Positions 22,655 through 34,533 are shown, counted from the stretch's first letter. The stretch is 64,000 bases of DNA from Galaxea fascicularis (GCA_948470475.1 OX419344.1:21067225-21131224), one strand, 5' to 3'. Notes: generated by a model from the sequence alone, not told the origin. A program made the numbers and translations.

Positions 22655-25600
22655 TTAAGAACTGGATGCAACCTGTGGCATGAACCAAAAAAAGCAAATG
22701 TAAGAAACTCTGAAGCAAGGGGAGATGATAAATCATAATAGGCTATTTCTGAATTACCTTAGGCCTCTTTTTCAAAGCGATTCTAGGTGTCTAAGTGCTC
22801 ATCCTCTCATAATTATGCAAATCAATTTTCATTCACACGCAAATTAAACTAATATAATAGTATTTATATTGCACATTTTTCATAAGAAAAATTTCATGTG
22901 AATGAAAATTGATTTGCATAGGATTTACATGTAAAAGGATGGGCACCTAGACTAACTTTGACGAAGAGGCCTGAGGTAGTTCGGAAATGGCCTATTGATG
23001 ATAAATCATAATCCTCTTCAGCTCTTCAGGAGGTAAAAACAGTTTCTCTTCTGTTGTTCTCCTCTCCTTCCGGATTGAAAATTTGGGGTGAAATGGAAAT
23101 TTGTGATGTAGTATGGTCTGTGAAAGAGGAGGGAGAGTGATGAGGAAACTTGAACAAAAAGGTGGAAATCTTATTGACAGCAACAACAAGTGTGTTGATG
23201 GCATGGTTTTCCTTGATAAAATTGTTAATGACTACAATTCAAATGGGAAATTGTTAACTTGACAAAAAATAAAGTTAATGTTGATGCAAGAGAGAATATG
23301 GTTACCAGTGGGAGATGGTCAACTGTAATATATTAGTGTGCGACTATGAACTTGTCCAAATAAGAAATCAATAAGATGGTCTCTAAGTGGTACGGAGGAC
23401 TGGGAGGGCAGAAGCACAGGCAAATAGGGGTAGGTAGGGTGTGAAAGGAGAGATCAAGAAAACAGTACTAACAGGGTGGGAGACAGGAGAGAAATAATTC
23501 ACTGGGGGTGGGAGTAACATAAAAAACACGTGAAAGCTCAAGAGGTATGGAAGATAGGAGAACAGGCTATGGGAAGACATAAATTTAAACTCCCTGTCCC
23601 CCACAATCCCCCCCCCCCCGATAAATGGGGATAGCCACTTCTTAAAGTGGTTTTTCAGATTCAGAATGGTGTTCACTGTTAATAACATCTACAATTTTTA
23701 CAATCATTGTTCCTTGACACTCCTTTTCATGTTAATTCATTTCCCTCCTGACCATCCATAGCCAAGGGCACTTACTCATACACTTGTTTCCCAAACTGTT
23801 AAAGCAGCCACCAACTGGCCTTTAGAATTTACATTTATACAGATTATAGGGGTGGCTGCAATAACAGGGTAAGGTCAACTCTTTCAAGTTAAGTAAAGTT
23901 AAGAGAATTTCACAGATAGAAAAAAACTGCTACACATTATTGTGCATACTGTCCTTTTAAGGGTCTGTTTACATGTAGGAAGGGTAACCCTCCTACCCTT
24001 CTAGGAAGGTTAAAAAATGCTCTCCTTTTCTATTGTAGGGTCATTCCTAGGGCTATCTCTGCCACCAAAGCTGCAGAAACCTGACGCCATTGAATTTGCA
24101 CTTTATCTTGAACTCTTTGATATATTTGAGATTTGCACTTTATCTTGAACTCTTTGATATATTTGAGATGCAGTCCGTTGACTTTGGGCTTCCACACCCA
24201 TTTCTTCAACTTTTCCAACACAGAGTCTGATAGACTGCCCACTTTTCTTCTCCCTTTTGATTTATTACGGGGCTGACCATGCGATAACGGTTTCCTCTGT
24301 GAAACCTTTTGATCAAGACTTTCACCGATTAATAATATTGAAAATAATCTGGAGAATGTTCTATTCCAGCCACCAAACAATAATTGCTCTGACTGTCATC
24401 TTGACTTTCTGTGTCCTCAAGGCTTGAATTTGCCACTGTTGCCAGCTTAGTTCTCCATAGGTTTATAATTGTGTGACGCCATGTTTGTCGTTGCAAGAAT
24501 GAGACAGTTATCTGATTGCCCTGAACTTGACCCTCCTAGGAGGGTAACCCTACCTCAACCTTTAACAAGGATTAAATAAACAAAAAGTTGACCCTCCTAC
24601 ATGTAGAAGGGTAATCCTAGCAAGCAGATAGAGTTATCCTTCTCCTAAGGTAACCTTACCTCGCATGTAAAAGAATCCAGGAAAAGCAATAGAGAAGGGT
24701 AACCCTACTAGAAGGACAAAACATCTGTCCTCCCTTAAGGACAGTTTTTCTCTTCCCAACATGTTAATGATAGTTTCAACATTGTACAAGACAAATTCAA
24801 GTTTAGACATACATACTTGAAACAAGTAACAAAATAAATGATTGAATGAATATATGAGTAAATTTACATCCATAAAAATTTATAAATATCAAACAAAACT
24901 GTAGGGGATCTCACCTGGCATGCAATACGATCTAAGTCCCTTTGTCCTTGACTGGTGATGGATCGACCACTGGAATACAGAACAGAACAGAAAAGAACAG
25001 AATCCTTTATTTAATTAGGCTCAGGGTAATCCTTTCAGATGCTTAGAAGCAACCTGCTATCAACAGGAGCCCTACAGAGCACACAATCACAATTTTTTCT
25101 TTAATTAAAGTCACAACATTATGTTGACCAACACAATCATCATACATTTGTCAAATGTTTGAAGCAAAAAGGATGTTGTCCAGTGGTTGTTCAAAAGGTG
25201 TCAATCAAGTGTTGAGCATTTTAAGAAGTTCATTGAACAGGGAACAAGAACCCAGATAGGATGAAAATAATTTTTAAGGACTTCATAAAAAAGCTCAGCT
25301 GTACAGTCAAACCTACCCGTTGTTGTCTTTCTCAATCAACTTCAATTGTTCTAGACCTTTCAACACATTACGAGCAACCGACGATGAGCTGCGTTCAAAG
25401 TGGCTTGGCCTTGAACCTCGTCGCTTGCGTCCTATTCAAAACAATAAACGTCCTTGATTTAATACATGTAGGCACCTCAGTAATAATGAAAATGAAGCTA
25501 CATGTAAGAAATTATCATCTACTGTACACTGTAATAAGGGAAAAGTAAACTAACAAAAATGCATTGTTCTGTATTTTTGCCACTACCAAAGATACATGTA

Positions 25601-28600
25601 CTTGTTCCTTGATCAAACAGACATCACAACTAATCACATGTAAGTCAACCACATCAACTGATTGAAATAGGCGGTTACCATGTAGCATCAAAATTTTGCA
25701 GGTTCTAATTTTTGCGCATTTTGCAGATTGACCTCAATCCACAAAAAAATAGTTCCAGCAGAAATAAAATTTTGCAAAATAAAATGCTGCAAAAATTAAC
25801 TCCCTTTGGTCAAACTTCAAAGCACTCCGCATTTAATAGATATGTGCCACTGGGGCCATATAATATATTACACTAAAATAAGAACATCAACATGATTTTC
25901 CATTTCAAAAGGCAACCAGACCTGAGATACATACAGTAAACTGTATCGCAAACAAAACAGTGAGTAGTGAAACACAGAAAATGTTATGTGTAAAGCAATT
26001 CAGTATGTTAGATTTTTTTCATAGCCCACTCCCAGTTAGGCGGTCAGGTCTCAACGCTGTTTTATTATTAAATCAACCACTGGAAAGCTTCTCTATATGC
26101 CTAGAAAGGTTTAGGCTGCGGTAATTCAAACATTCATACTGTTTTCAGAGGTTTCAATAATTTTTAGACCAGCCATCTTAGCTAACCAAAGTAGGTGATA
26201 ACCTAATGAATTTTTTTTTATCATTTGAGTAAAAATCTATACAAAGTAGGTGGCAGTTTTTGCTGGTTACCAGCTTCTAATGAAACCACTGTGTTTTCTT
26301 GAAAACTAATTCACGGTAACACCAGAAGTGACAAACCATATTAATGAAATAGTGTTTTGTTGTGTATGGTAGGGATAGGGTTTTTGTTTTGTTTTGTTGT
26401 TGTTCAGTCCCTTTGCACAGTGTTACAGTGATATGTCTCTAATACAACTGTATGCAAGTAGAGTGAACTGTGATTTAACATAATGTAGAATCCAATGTTC
26501 TGCTGTTTGAACAGAGAATCACAAAAATTAGTTTCCAGGAGAAATTTTGGTCATCTCCAACTGCAAAAATTAGTTCCGGCAAACCACAAGAAAATCACCA
26601 ATCTGCGGAATGAAACTCCCAAAACATATTGTGCTACACAGTATGTTAAAAGAGCATTGATGCACATTCTGTACCTCCATACACACGTGTAAGGTGACCC
26701 ACACCGATACCATTGCGAAGGTAGACATGACGAAGGATTGAGGCTGAAAATACAATTACAATGGAAGTTAACATTTGGTTTACACACAGTACTTATTTAA
26801 GAATACACAGCAAAGGACAGTTTATGCTGCTACAATGGACTCCTGTTGGACCAAAAACTGGCTATAATGAATATAACGTCGTTTCCCTTGGATGATGTTA
26901 GAGAAAAAGAGAGAAAACATAAGGCGAGGATGCCCATATAGAAACCATTAGTGCTTTGATCTTGGCTACACTTCAATCAAACTCCCAAGTTGTCAAAGGA
27001 CTTTCCTTAGATTTGAGGGGATTACGTCAATGAAAGGAGGGGCTTAACTTACTAACTCCAAGCTACTGTAAGTCTTCAATACTGTGACTCCACTTGGTGA
27101 CCATACCCTCACTTGACACTGACAATTGAAGGGGTGCATGGACATACTCTTGATGTACATGTACATGAAATGTCCAATTCTTTTTGTGAATTGGAAGGAG
27201 AATCTGGCAATTATTTTATCAGAAGCCACTTTGGTTTGTTTCCACACCCCTTTCAATTGAGTGAACCTTAACTAATGACCTAGACCTCTTTACATTTCAG
27301 TTTCAGTCATTTTACATTTTACAGTATTTCAGTCATTTTCATCCCAAAAAATGCAGGAACCATACAGACAAGCTGAATGATTATTTATCAGTTTTACTAC
27401 TGAATGACTATTAACCAGTTTACCTTTTACCCTACTTAAATGAAAATGAAATTATCTTTCTTAAAGAACTCTGCCATAGTTTATGGTGACACTCACCAGA
27501 CCTGATGTAGTACCAGTCAGGATCATAAGGAGCAAGTTCCTTGCTTTTAGCTGTTTTTACCAGATCAACCCATTCTGGTACCTTCAGCTTTCCGCCCCTG
27601 ATTGATAAATAAATTGAAATAAGTGATTAAGAAGGCCTGATACACACTATGTTGGTCTCAAACACAGATATAAAAGAATGGTTTGGTATCTGACTAGCAA
27701 CCCCATCCTGCAGAAACATAGCACACAAGTGAATAGTGCTTTTCACACTCTCTAACTGGCTATCTTGGAGTTGATTAGCAAAATACTGTATTCACCTTCA
27801 AGCAACCAAAGAGACGCAAAATGACCTCCCCTTTCCCTTCAGTTTCCAAACAAGTCACCATAGAGTGGACAAAAAATGTGTTAGCTGCTGAAGGTACTAC
27901 TCCCTGGATAGTGACTTGTCCTTTACTTAAAGCAATCTGCCCTATCAACATTTGGGCCAACACATTAAAAGTCAGACAAATGGTACCAAGACAGTCATTG
28001 TTATCAATATGGTTTAGTTTAACCTTTAAATACCTCAATCACTTCATTGTAGCTATCCATACAAATATCTTTTAATGTAATGTGATGAGGAAATGTGAAA
28101 ATAAAGTACATCGTATTGTTGTTGTTGTTTTTAGAAAAAGGGGCAAAGGAAAAATGCAAAAAACTCAAAAAGTACCATTTATACACTGTACATATACATG
28201 TCAGGAAATGCAAACCTTCATTAAAGCTTAAGAAAACACATGGTGAAGACAACCCTACATTGAAAAATGTCTCTAAAATGCAGTGGGATCAGATGGGATA
28301 AAAAATTTTACTTGTTTTATCACCACCCCAATGTAAACAATGGCATTATCCTGGGTTAATAGGCAGATTTAGCAAAGAAAATACAACGTCAAACGAGAAC
28401 ACAAAAGTGTGTAGAAACGTCTGAACATAACTTCCAGTGCCTAATTTACCATTCTGCAATTGGTTAAGTCGGTTTTAAGATCTGAGCTCTCCATCATCAC
28501 TGTCGTAGAATCCACCTATTACCTATTCTGTTAAGTTACAAGACGGCATGGTTTAGCATGCTCTGGGAAGAAATTTAAATTAGTTCATGCTTAAATAAAG

Positions 28601-28956
28601 TCAAGCTACAAAATTTGAAACTTCAAACTTTCACTGAACTTTTACAGTGGGCCTGACAACAATCACTCAAGTCCTGTCGAAATGATCACAACACGAGATG
28701 TACACGACCCGGTTATGATAGCAACAAATTTCCATCTCCAATTAATTACCATGTTTCGCAGACTCTAAGTAAGACTGTTTGAAAAAACTAGCTCCTCTAT
28801 AGAGTAAGAAGCAGGCTTTTAAACAAACCTAACGACAACAAAAACAAGAGTTTCGCAAAATAATACACTAACTCTCACTCACTTCTTCAAATGGGCTGCT
28901 AAAGCCTTAACGAATTCGTGAGGACAAACGTCTTTAACGGTCACACCACCAGGCAT
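22655..28956 (-). CDS. RPS19: 40S ribosomal protein eS19
   Basis: Seven coding exons: 28956-28883, 27597-27497, 26743-26675, 25431-25317, 24969-24915 and 22672-22655, after a non-coding leader exon (29111-29090). That is six coding segments plus the leader; all junctions keep phase and give 143 residues, against about 145 in mammals. Recognisable blocks are [102 protein letters not shown] and [15 protein letters not shown]. The protein is a small-subunit component needed for 18S rRNA maturation and 40S assembly. The start ATG is the first codon of its exon. The last exon (VASSS) is the least certain part: it is chosen for its acceptor, phase-0 stop and AATAAA, while an alternative phase-0 exon starts near 24080. 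Introns carry several repeats. Confidence 0.95.
22740..22997. mobile_element. 258-bp foldback element, GGCTATTTCC family, copy 2, with 16-bp target duplication
   Basis: Ends AGGCTATTTCTGAATTACC and, inverted, AGGCCATTTCCGAACTACC; arms match those of the copy at 10351-10551. The perfect 16-mer GATGATAAATCATAAT flanks both sides (22724-22739 and 22998-23013). It lies in the last intron of RPS19. Confidence 0.88.
23964..24720. repeat. Repeat region rich in GGGTAACCCTCC words, foldback-like
   Basis: Arms near 23964 (TTTACATGTAGGAAGGGTAAC) and 24600-24680 (inverted TTTACATGCGAGGTAAGGTTAC) suggest an element of about 0.7 kb in the last RPS19 intron. Inside, a 46-bp unit is repeated twice in tandem (about 24095-24168, ACTTTATCTTGAACTCTTTG). 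The 116-codon minus-strand frame at 24030-24380 lies wholly in it and has no known relatives that I recognise. Related GGGTCACCC words occur at 58200-58560. Confidence 0.6.
25690..25805. repeat. TTTTGCA/AATTAA repeat, RPS19 intron
   Basis: Words such as TTCTAATTTTTGCG and TGCAAAAATTAACTCCC occur in opposite orientations within 110 bp, giving a loose foldback. A related fragment lies at 26519-26620 (CAAAAATTAGTTTCC, CAAAAATTAGTTCCG). Confidence 0.5.
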
Positions 28957-29075
28957 CTGAAACAAATAAAAACACACAGGGTTACTTGGCAATACATAAG
29001 GGAAGAACTAAAAAGCGTTATAAAGCTCTGAAAACAGCTATTTTTACTGAATACACGTGGTTTGTTATAAATTAC

Positions 29076-29114
29076 GTCCGCCATCTTACCTTGCTGGAAG
29101 AGAAGAGAAAGAAT
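29076..29114 (-). promoter_or_regulatory. RPS19 5'TOP start, leader exon and YY1-like site
   Basis: On the minus strand a C-started pyrimidine tract (CTTTCTCTTCTCTTCC, from 29111) is followed by AGCAAG and a GTAAG donor, giving a 22-nt leader exon (29111-29090). Such 5'TOP tracts place ribosomal protein mRNAs under growth (mTOR/LARP1) control. AAGATGGCGGAC at 29087-29076, just inside intron 1, matches the YY1 site commonly found downstream of ribosomal-protein start sites. The exact start base is inferred. Confidence 0.75.
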
Positions 29115-31554
29115 GTGGGGCGGCCCGCGCAAAAGGTAGGGGCAAAAAACCGCGCCGGTCTGGGTCAGTCACAAAGGGAAAAGCAGAACCTTGGATTTTC
29201 GGACAACGGAATCTACAGAATCTTGCCTTGCCCAACGCAACAGACAGTGTCTCTTTATTATCTAGTCAAATTAGTCAGTCAGATTAAAAATTACACTTGG
29301 AGCATTTACTGTGCGCATAACGAAGAAAGCTTGGTTGTTTAAGTTCCTCTTTGAGCCGAGCCAAGAAACGCCTTCTTTAAAACTGGGCAGCCAGTTATCG
29401 TGATCGTAAAAAAGAAACAATTCAGTCGTAAGCAGAACATTAACTGAGATGCCAGGTGACACCAGGAGCCCATCACTCACATGTAAACTGCGAACAATTT
29501 CTCTTTTGCTCCAGTGTGTCGCTCGTAACCGGCGCCCACGAAACTACCGACTTGCGGCTTCGCCGCACGCATATCGCGTTCGTTCCGAGTTCGTTCCTCA
29601 GATTTTAAAGCTAAAATGATACTGCTCGCAGTCTACCCATCACTAGGTGTAAAGCTAACTTAGACATCTGCAGTTTCTTTTTGCTAACATGGTGCCGGTG
29701 GATTTCCAAGCAATTAAACCAGATAGCAAAGTCAAGAGAGCCATTTATTGCTTATCCCTGCATGACACTTCACGTCAATTTCAGTCTTGTTGTCAGGAAG
29801 CAAGCTTCCTTGCAGTGTGCTCTCAGAAATCTCATTCATGCTGGTTAATTGATTGCTCGGTAATTGTTCTTGTGAAGAGAGCAACGTATCCATAATGTGT
29901 TTTGCTGACTTGCACGCTATTAGCAAATTTCCGGTTGAACTACAATAGAAAGAGCAAGCCCCAGTGGGGGAGGGGGGTGGGTACTCCAGATTTCACGTGA
30001 TATGGATGGTGGAATGATATTTTGGGGCTTGAAATTTTTTTCATTTTTTGTGTGGCTTGACTTAAGTTAGCGACTCTTTTTACTTGGGTTCTCAAAACAA
30101 TCTGATGATTCGTGGTAGTGCCCCTGGGGTATACACACGTTTCTCGGCCTGTAGTTCTGCGCATAAAGTACTATCCATTCTGGAAATTTTCAAGGCTCGG
30201 ACATTCGTTATCGGATTTTTGTGGGGTTGATATTTGGCCCAGGGATTTTTTTGGGTTTTGATTTTTGCCCCCATTCTATCATCCCCGTCACTTGAAATCC
30301 GGAGTGCCCCCGCCCCTCCGGGAAGCAAGCTTATTTGCAGTTGGTTTGCTGACATGCTGTGCTTCGGCTGTCCATTTCATACGTTGGAAAGAACCACTGA
30401 AACAAACTACAAAGTTCAACTTTGACTTGTTACTAGTTGCCTGGAGCCAGCAACCTCAGCATAAAGCCGCTACGCTACAATGTGTTCACAGACCAGTTTA
30501 CTAAAACAACCATACAGAGTAATGACTGCTATCAAAAGCTGCCTTCGATTAGTCTTTCTAGGAGTAGAAAAAGTAATTTTAAATGGCTACGATGTGGTTA
30601 GCACGCACAGTCGTAGATTTGCAGCGTCCGCGAATCGGCATCGAATGCAAAAATCACAGATTATGCCAGGGCAGCTTGCGGCCTGCAGTATAAGACCGTA
30701 TAAGATGGATTATACGAAGATAAAGGAGACGAATATAACAATGTGTAACCAACTTTATTTCGCTCTAAACTTGAATACTTCTACTCCATATTCGTAAGGA
30801 GTAATCGCATCACTGGTCTACGTGGACAGACTTGAAACTGCAGTTCGTCATGGTTATAAAAATAAATAAATAATCACCAAAGACGAATTGCTTCATTACA
30901 GTCTTTAAACTGGTGTTTTGGGGTTTAAAGTAATAAGTCTAGAGTAGAGGCAGGTGTATTTCATGTCGGTTTTTTCAACCAATAATGGGATGAATCGAAA
31001 TTAAAGTTTCGCACTCTCCACCAAAAAAGAGGACATTTTCTTTTAACAAAGCATTAATACATGTAATGAAAAACACGCGCACAACCATAAAACGCGCAAA
31101 ACGCCGCCTGCTGTAAACGTTACGATGACATAGCACAAAGTTTTCTAATTGCTTTTTCAAATCGTTAGAATTCAAGGAGAAACTGCGAAGCTAACGCGAC
31201 ACATTTTAGTATAATTGGCAAGCCCCACAACTGTTCAAATACGATCAAATTTAATATCGGCTCCAATCGGAGGTATTGACCGATGCTGTTCTCCTGCCAA
31301 CCACACAATTAGTGCATTTGCAAGTTAATTTTAGGAAGTATAAGTTTTCTCGTAAAACAGAAAATAAAAGTCTAATATAAAAGCCGCCTTTTAAGTTGTC
31401 TTCTCATTTAAAAGGGAGCTCGGCGTTAATTTCACTGGTATTTCCTCGGTCTTCTGAAGTATACAGTAACTTTTGCAAAACAAACGATGCATTTTACTTT
31501 ATATTTCGGCAAACATTAATTATAAGAAAAATTTGACAGTGTTTCTTTGTGATC
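29115..31554. other. Spacer between RPS19 and the second receptor
   Basis: Holds the element at 29960-30323 and otherwise no supported gene. The region just above the RPS19 start, to about 29600, is comparatively GC- and CpG-rich, as expected for a housekeeping promoter. Confidence 0.4.
29960..30323. mobile_element. 364-bp foldback element with AGCAAGC flanks
   Basis: The left arm CAGTGGGGGAGGGGGG...ACTCCAGATTTCACGTGA pairs with the inverted right arm CCGGAGGGGCGGGGG...ACTCCGGATTTCAAGTGA. AGCAAGC flanks both sides (29953-29959, 30324-30330) and can be read as an 8-bp duplication with one mismatch, as in hAT-type elements. Related fragment at 11806-11985. Confidence 0.75.
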
Positions 31555-32490
31555 ATGGCCGATTCAACCAACTGTACAGGTGATATTTCTTTCTTTTCGT
31601 CTGTATTTCTTGGAATTTTCAACGGATTGTCGGGTTTAGCAGCCATAATTGGGAATCTCATAGTGTTGGTAACCTTTTTCAAGAACCAGTCTCTCCGGCA
31701 GCCCAGTTACTATCTGTTGGCCTCATTGGCATCAATGGATCTACTAGTTGGATTTGTGGCGAATCCACTATACATCGTGTTAACGAACTTCATCACATGG
31801 CAATATAGAGAAGAAAATCTGCTGCAACTGGAAAGCTTTCTCGCTATGACGAGCTCCATGATAATAATGCACACTTTGACTTGTATGAGTATTGAAAGGT
31901 ATATCGCGGTTAACTACCCTCTGAGGTACCACAATCTGGTCACGGAAAAACGAACGTGGGTTACAATTGCAATTGTATGGATCTTCGGTTTCTCGCTCAA
32001 TGCATTGTACTTCGTTACCAGTAACGATAACTTGCCGAAGATGTGGATAACTTGCGGAGTCATCATCGGGATAGTTCCTATGATAGTCATTTTTTCCTGC
32101 TACGGAAAGATTTTTCTCGCTGCACGCAAACAGGCTCGACGAATTGCGGTCACAGAAAGATGTGCGTCAAATTCTGCGACGCAAGACGAGGAAAGCACGG
32201 CTGCGAGTGGCCAAAAACGCGCCATGAGAGAAGCCAAAAGGGCCTGGAAGGCAGCTTGGAGTGTCGGATTCGCCATTGTTGTAGTAATGTTGCTGTCTAT
32301 GCCAGTCAGTGTGGTCAGCATCATACAAATTGTGACCGCGGGTGACGTTTGCCGTTTCAGGTACAACAACCAAGTTTGGATGTGGGTTGCGACACTGTCG
32401 CTTTTAAGCTCAGCATTGGATCCATGGATCTATGCCATGAGAATCCAGGAGTTTAAAGACTGTTTTAAGCGAACTATGCGAATCAATTAA
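31555..32490 (+). CDS. Class A G-protein-coupled receptor with ERY and DPWIY motifs, intronless
   Basis: The first true ATG is at 31555 (ATGGCCGATTC); an open frame extends six bases upstream from a GTG, which I do not use. It gives 311 residues with seven hydrophobic segments: GNLIVLV (helix 1), LASMDLLVG (helix 2), ERYIAVNYPLRY (helix 3 end), MSIERY context with no DRY, and LDPWIYAMR in helix 7. An N-glycosylation site (NCTG) lies at the N-terminus. The ERY in place of DRY and DPxxY in place of NPxxY are tolerated variants seen in several animal class A receptors. Helix 6 reads MLLSMPVSVV with no CWxP. No ligand can be assigned. The 3' flank contains decayed repeats of the last codons (see 32590-33070). 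Confidence 0.92.
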   Translation: MADSTNCTGDISFFSSVFLGIFNGLSGLAAIIGNLIVLVTFFKNQSLRQPSYYLLASLASMDLLVGFVANPLYIVLTNFITWQYREENLLQLESFLAMTSSMIIMHTLTCMSIERYIAVNYPLRYHNLVTEKRTWVTIAIVWIFGFSLNALYFVTSNDNLPKMWITCGVIIGIVPMIVIFSCYGKIFLAARKQARRIAVTERCASNSATQDEESTAASGQKRAMREAKRAWKAAWSVGFAIVVVMLLSMPVSVVSIIQIVTAGDVCRFRYNNQVWMWVATLSLLSSALDPWIYAMRIQEFKDCFKRTMRIN

Positions 32491-32589
32491 TCTAGAGACC
32501 AGGCTACTGACGACGGCGTCCCTTTCAAATACGACACTTGATCGTCTGTAGTGGACTACAACGGACGAATCACGTATGATGTGTCATGA

Positions 32590-33070
32590 TCCATGCCATT
32601 AGAATCTAGAGTTCAAAGATTTTGTTAAGCGAAATATAGTTTTCAAAGGGCAATGGGCGATGGGCTAACGGCATGTCCGCGAAAAAGCCTCATTTGGTTA
32701 CTTTACTCACAGCATCGCACCATAGCATCGCACCGGTATCGCGAGGTCACTGGTTCAAACCCTCTTGAAGTCCTGAACGTTTTTCAGGTTTCTTTACGCA
32801 ATGGCATCAATTGCGATCACAACTGGTAGCATCCTCCCTAGTTTGAAATGCTCTTTACCTGGCCTTTCGTCAGTAGTTCAGAATCGGAACCAAGGATCTA
32901 TATTATGAACATGCAATTGTTACGTTTCAAGATTTTTTTAGCGAACTCAGCACCTCAAACGATTTCGTTGGGTTGGTGATGTTGTCACTTGGTAAACACT
33001 ATATAACCTAGCACTGGACACCTAAATTTAGCTATGAGAATTCAGCACTGCTTCTAAAACTATGATAAAA
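32590..33070 (+). repeat. Decayed copies of the receptor 3' end
   Basis: Three blocks resemble the last coding bases of the receptor (32420-32478): about 32592-32640 (CCATTAGAATCTAGAGTTCA, GTTAAGCGAA), about 32897-32945 (GGATCTATATTATGAACATG, TTTAGCGAAC) and about 33010-33060 (AGCACTGGACACC, GCTATGAGAATTCAGCA). None is open over a useful length. They look like old local duplications of the gene's end. Confidence 0.6.
32728..32835 (+). mobile_element. SINE fragment (tRNA-like box B and shared tail)
   Basis: GGTCACTGGTTCAAACC resembles a tRNA box B, followed by TTGAAGTCCTGAACG, TTTCAGGTTTCTTTACGCAA and a CAATTGCGATCACAACTG tail. The same 3' module recurs at 53322-53420. The tRNA-like head is mostly missing. 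Confidence 0.68.
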
Positions 33071-33189
33071 TACGTCAACGTCTGACTCGGGGGATCGGAC
33101 TACAGCATTTAAATAAAACAGAGGGCCCGCGATGACCACGTCGGCTGATTTGTTATAGTTACTTCGACTATTTCTGAGCACTCGGTTAA

Positions 33190-33519
33190 AGGAGCACTGT
33201 CATGCTATTTCGGTCCGCTGTAAGATGTTGAAAATGTCTTTAAATCGGGAATAACTAAACAATAATGAAGCAGTTTATTTAATTACTCTGGAAAATGAGT
33301 TGCATTTTGAAAAATTTAGCCTTCATTTTTCAAGTCTCGCACGTCAGTCTTGAAGCTATGACCAAAACTGTGCTATGGATGGCTTTTCCTGCAAAAACTT
33401 GAATATCTTTCTCCTATATTTCAAGGAATATTTCGGCATGAGTAACCTAAAAAGTCATTAAGTAGCATTTTCTTGAAGTTTGCACCGGAAAACAGCAAGA
33501 CCCCCATGACAGTGCGGCC
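33190..33519. mobile_element. 330-bp element with TTAA target (piggyBac-like MITE)
   Basis: TTAA flanks both sides (33186-33189, 33520-33523). The ends AGGAGCACTGTCATG and, inverted, AGGCCGCACTGTCATG are terminal repeats. TTAA is the piggyBac (also Kolobok) target. No coding content. Confidence 0.8.
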
Positions 33520-34461
33520 TTAACTGGAAACCTCTACACTATAAAAGGTGACCTAACACGAAGAAACACAAACAGCGTGGACTTAATATGTCAAGTATAT
33601 GTAAATGTAGCTGAAACTCTCTGCAACCACCGGTATCTTTTTCAGTTCACAACGTAGCGGAAACTTGACTGTTTCTTCTGCTTTCAAATGGCCGGGAAAC
33701 CCGTTCAAAAGAAAACTTGTGCTCCTATTTAATAGCACTTTATAGATAATTACGCGACAGACGGTCAATCAGACGGTCCCAACTACCTTCTCCTTACGCT
33801 ATGATTTCCATCATCTTATCTAACGTTACCGGCGGTAAGAAATAAGAAAAAAACAAGGATTCAAAGCAGCTGTCACGACAAAAGTGCAAATTTGCTCAGT
33901 TTCTCAAATATTAGGGTAGAACTAAAATTAAAACGATGAGAAATGTCGAACAGGTGATCAAAGCAATAAAAACCAAACATTACAATGTAACTCTATGATA
34001 TGTAAGGAGTAAAGCTGTGTTCCCCCCTTATTCTTGATATATTCGACTGCCTTAAATACAACTTTCCATTCAAAGAGAGAACAACTTAATTAATGTTAGT
34101 GTGTTAGTGTCGGCAGGTTATGAAACATCATTCATTATTTAAAAGAGTTTGTATTTGAAGTCTATGAGTCTTGTTATAGGTGAATTTTAACTGACCGATT
34201 TCATTTAACATATTTGATGCTCAGGAGCTGTGAACAAGTAAATTATACATTATCACGCTTACCTTATAGTTTGGAAAGACTGTTCGCCATTGGCCCAGAA
34301 TTAAAAAGGATCCATTAGTACGCTCACTGATCAAAGACCTTTTCTTTTAATATGGTGTAAATAGGAGTCAGGTAAAAGGCTACCAAAATCGCGGTTCAAA
34401 GGAGCGTAGGCGGAGTTTATGTCTCAAGCTCCTAAGCTACTTGATTTTGAAGCATCAGATC

Positions 34462-34520
34462 CAACCTCGTTCCCAGGGTCTCTGGGGGCGGGAAGACGAG
34501 AGACCCTGAGAACAAGGTTG
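34462..34520. repeat. 59-bp palindrome-like mini-element
   Basis: CAACCTCGTTCCCAGGGTCT at the left pairs with the inverted right end CAACCTTGTTCTCAGGGTCT around a short GC-rich loop (GGGGGCGGGAAGACG). Too short to code; likely a tiny foldback element. Confidence 0.7.
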
Positions 34521-34533
34521 CATTAGATCACCC

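Noticed and set aside
24030..24380. 116-codon minus-strand frame in the RPS19 intron, once considered as the last RPS19 exon
   Set aside because: It lies wholly within a foldback-like repeat and contains a tandem 46-bp duplication; the exon at 22672-22655 has a better stop, tail length and AATAAA.
25030..25140. Possible C/D snoRNA in an RPS19 intron (ATGATGA and CTGA on the minus strand)
   Set aside because: No terminal stem pairing and no recognisable guide to rRNA. Box-like words alone are too common.
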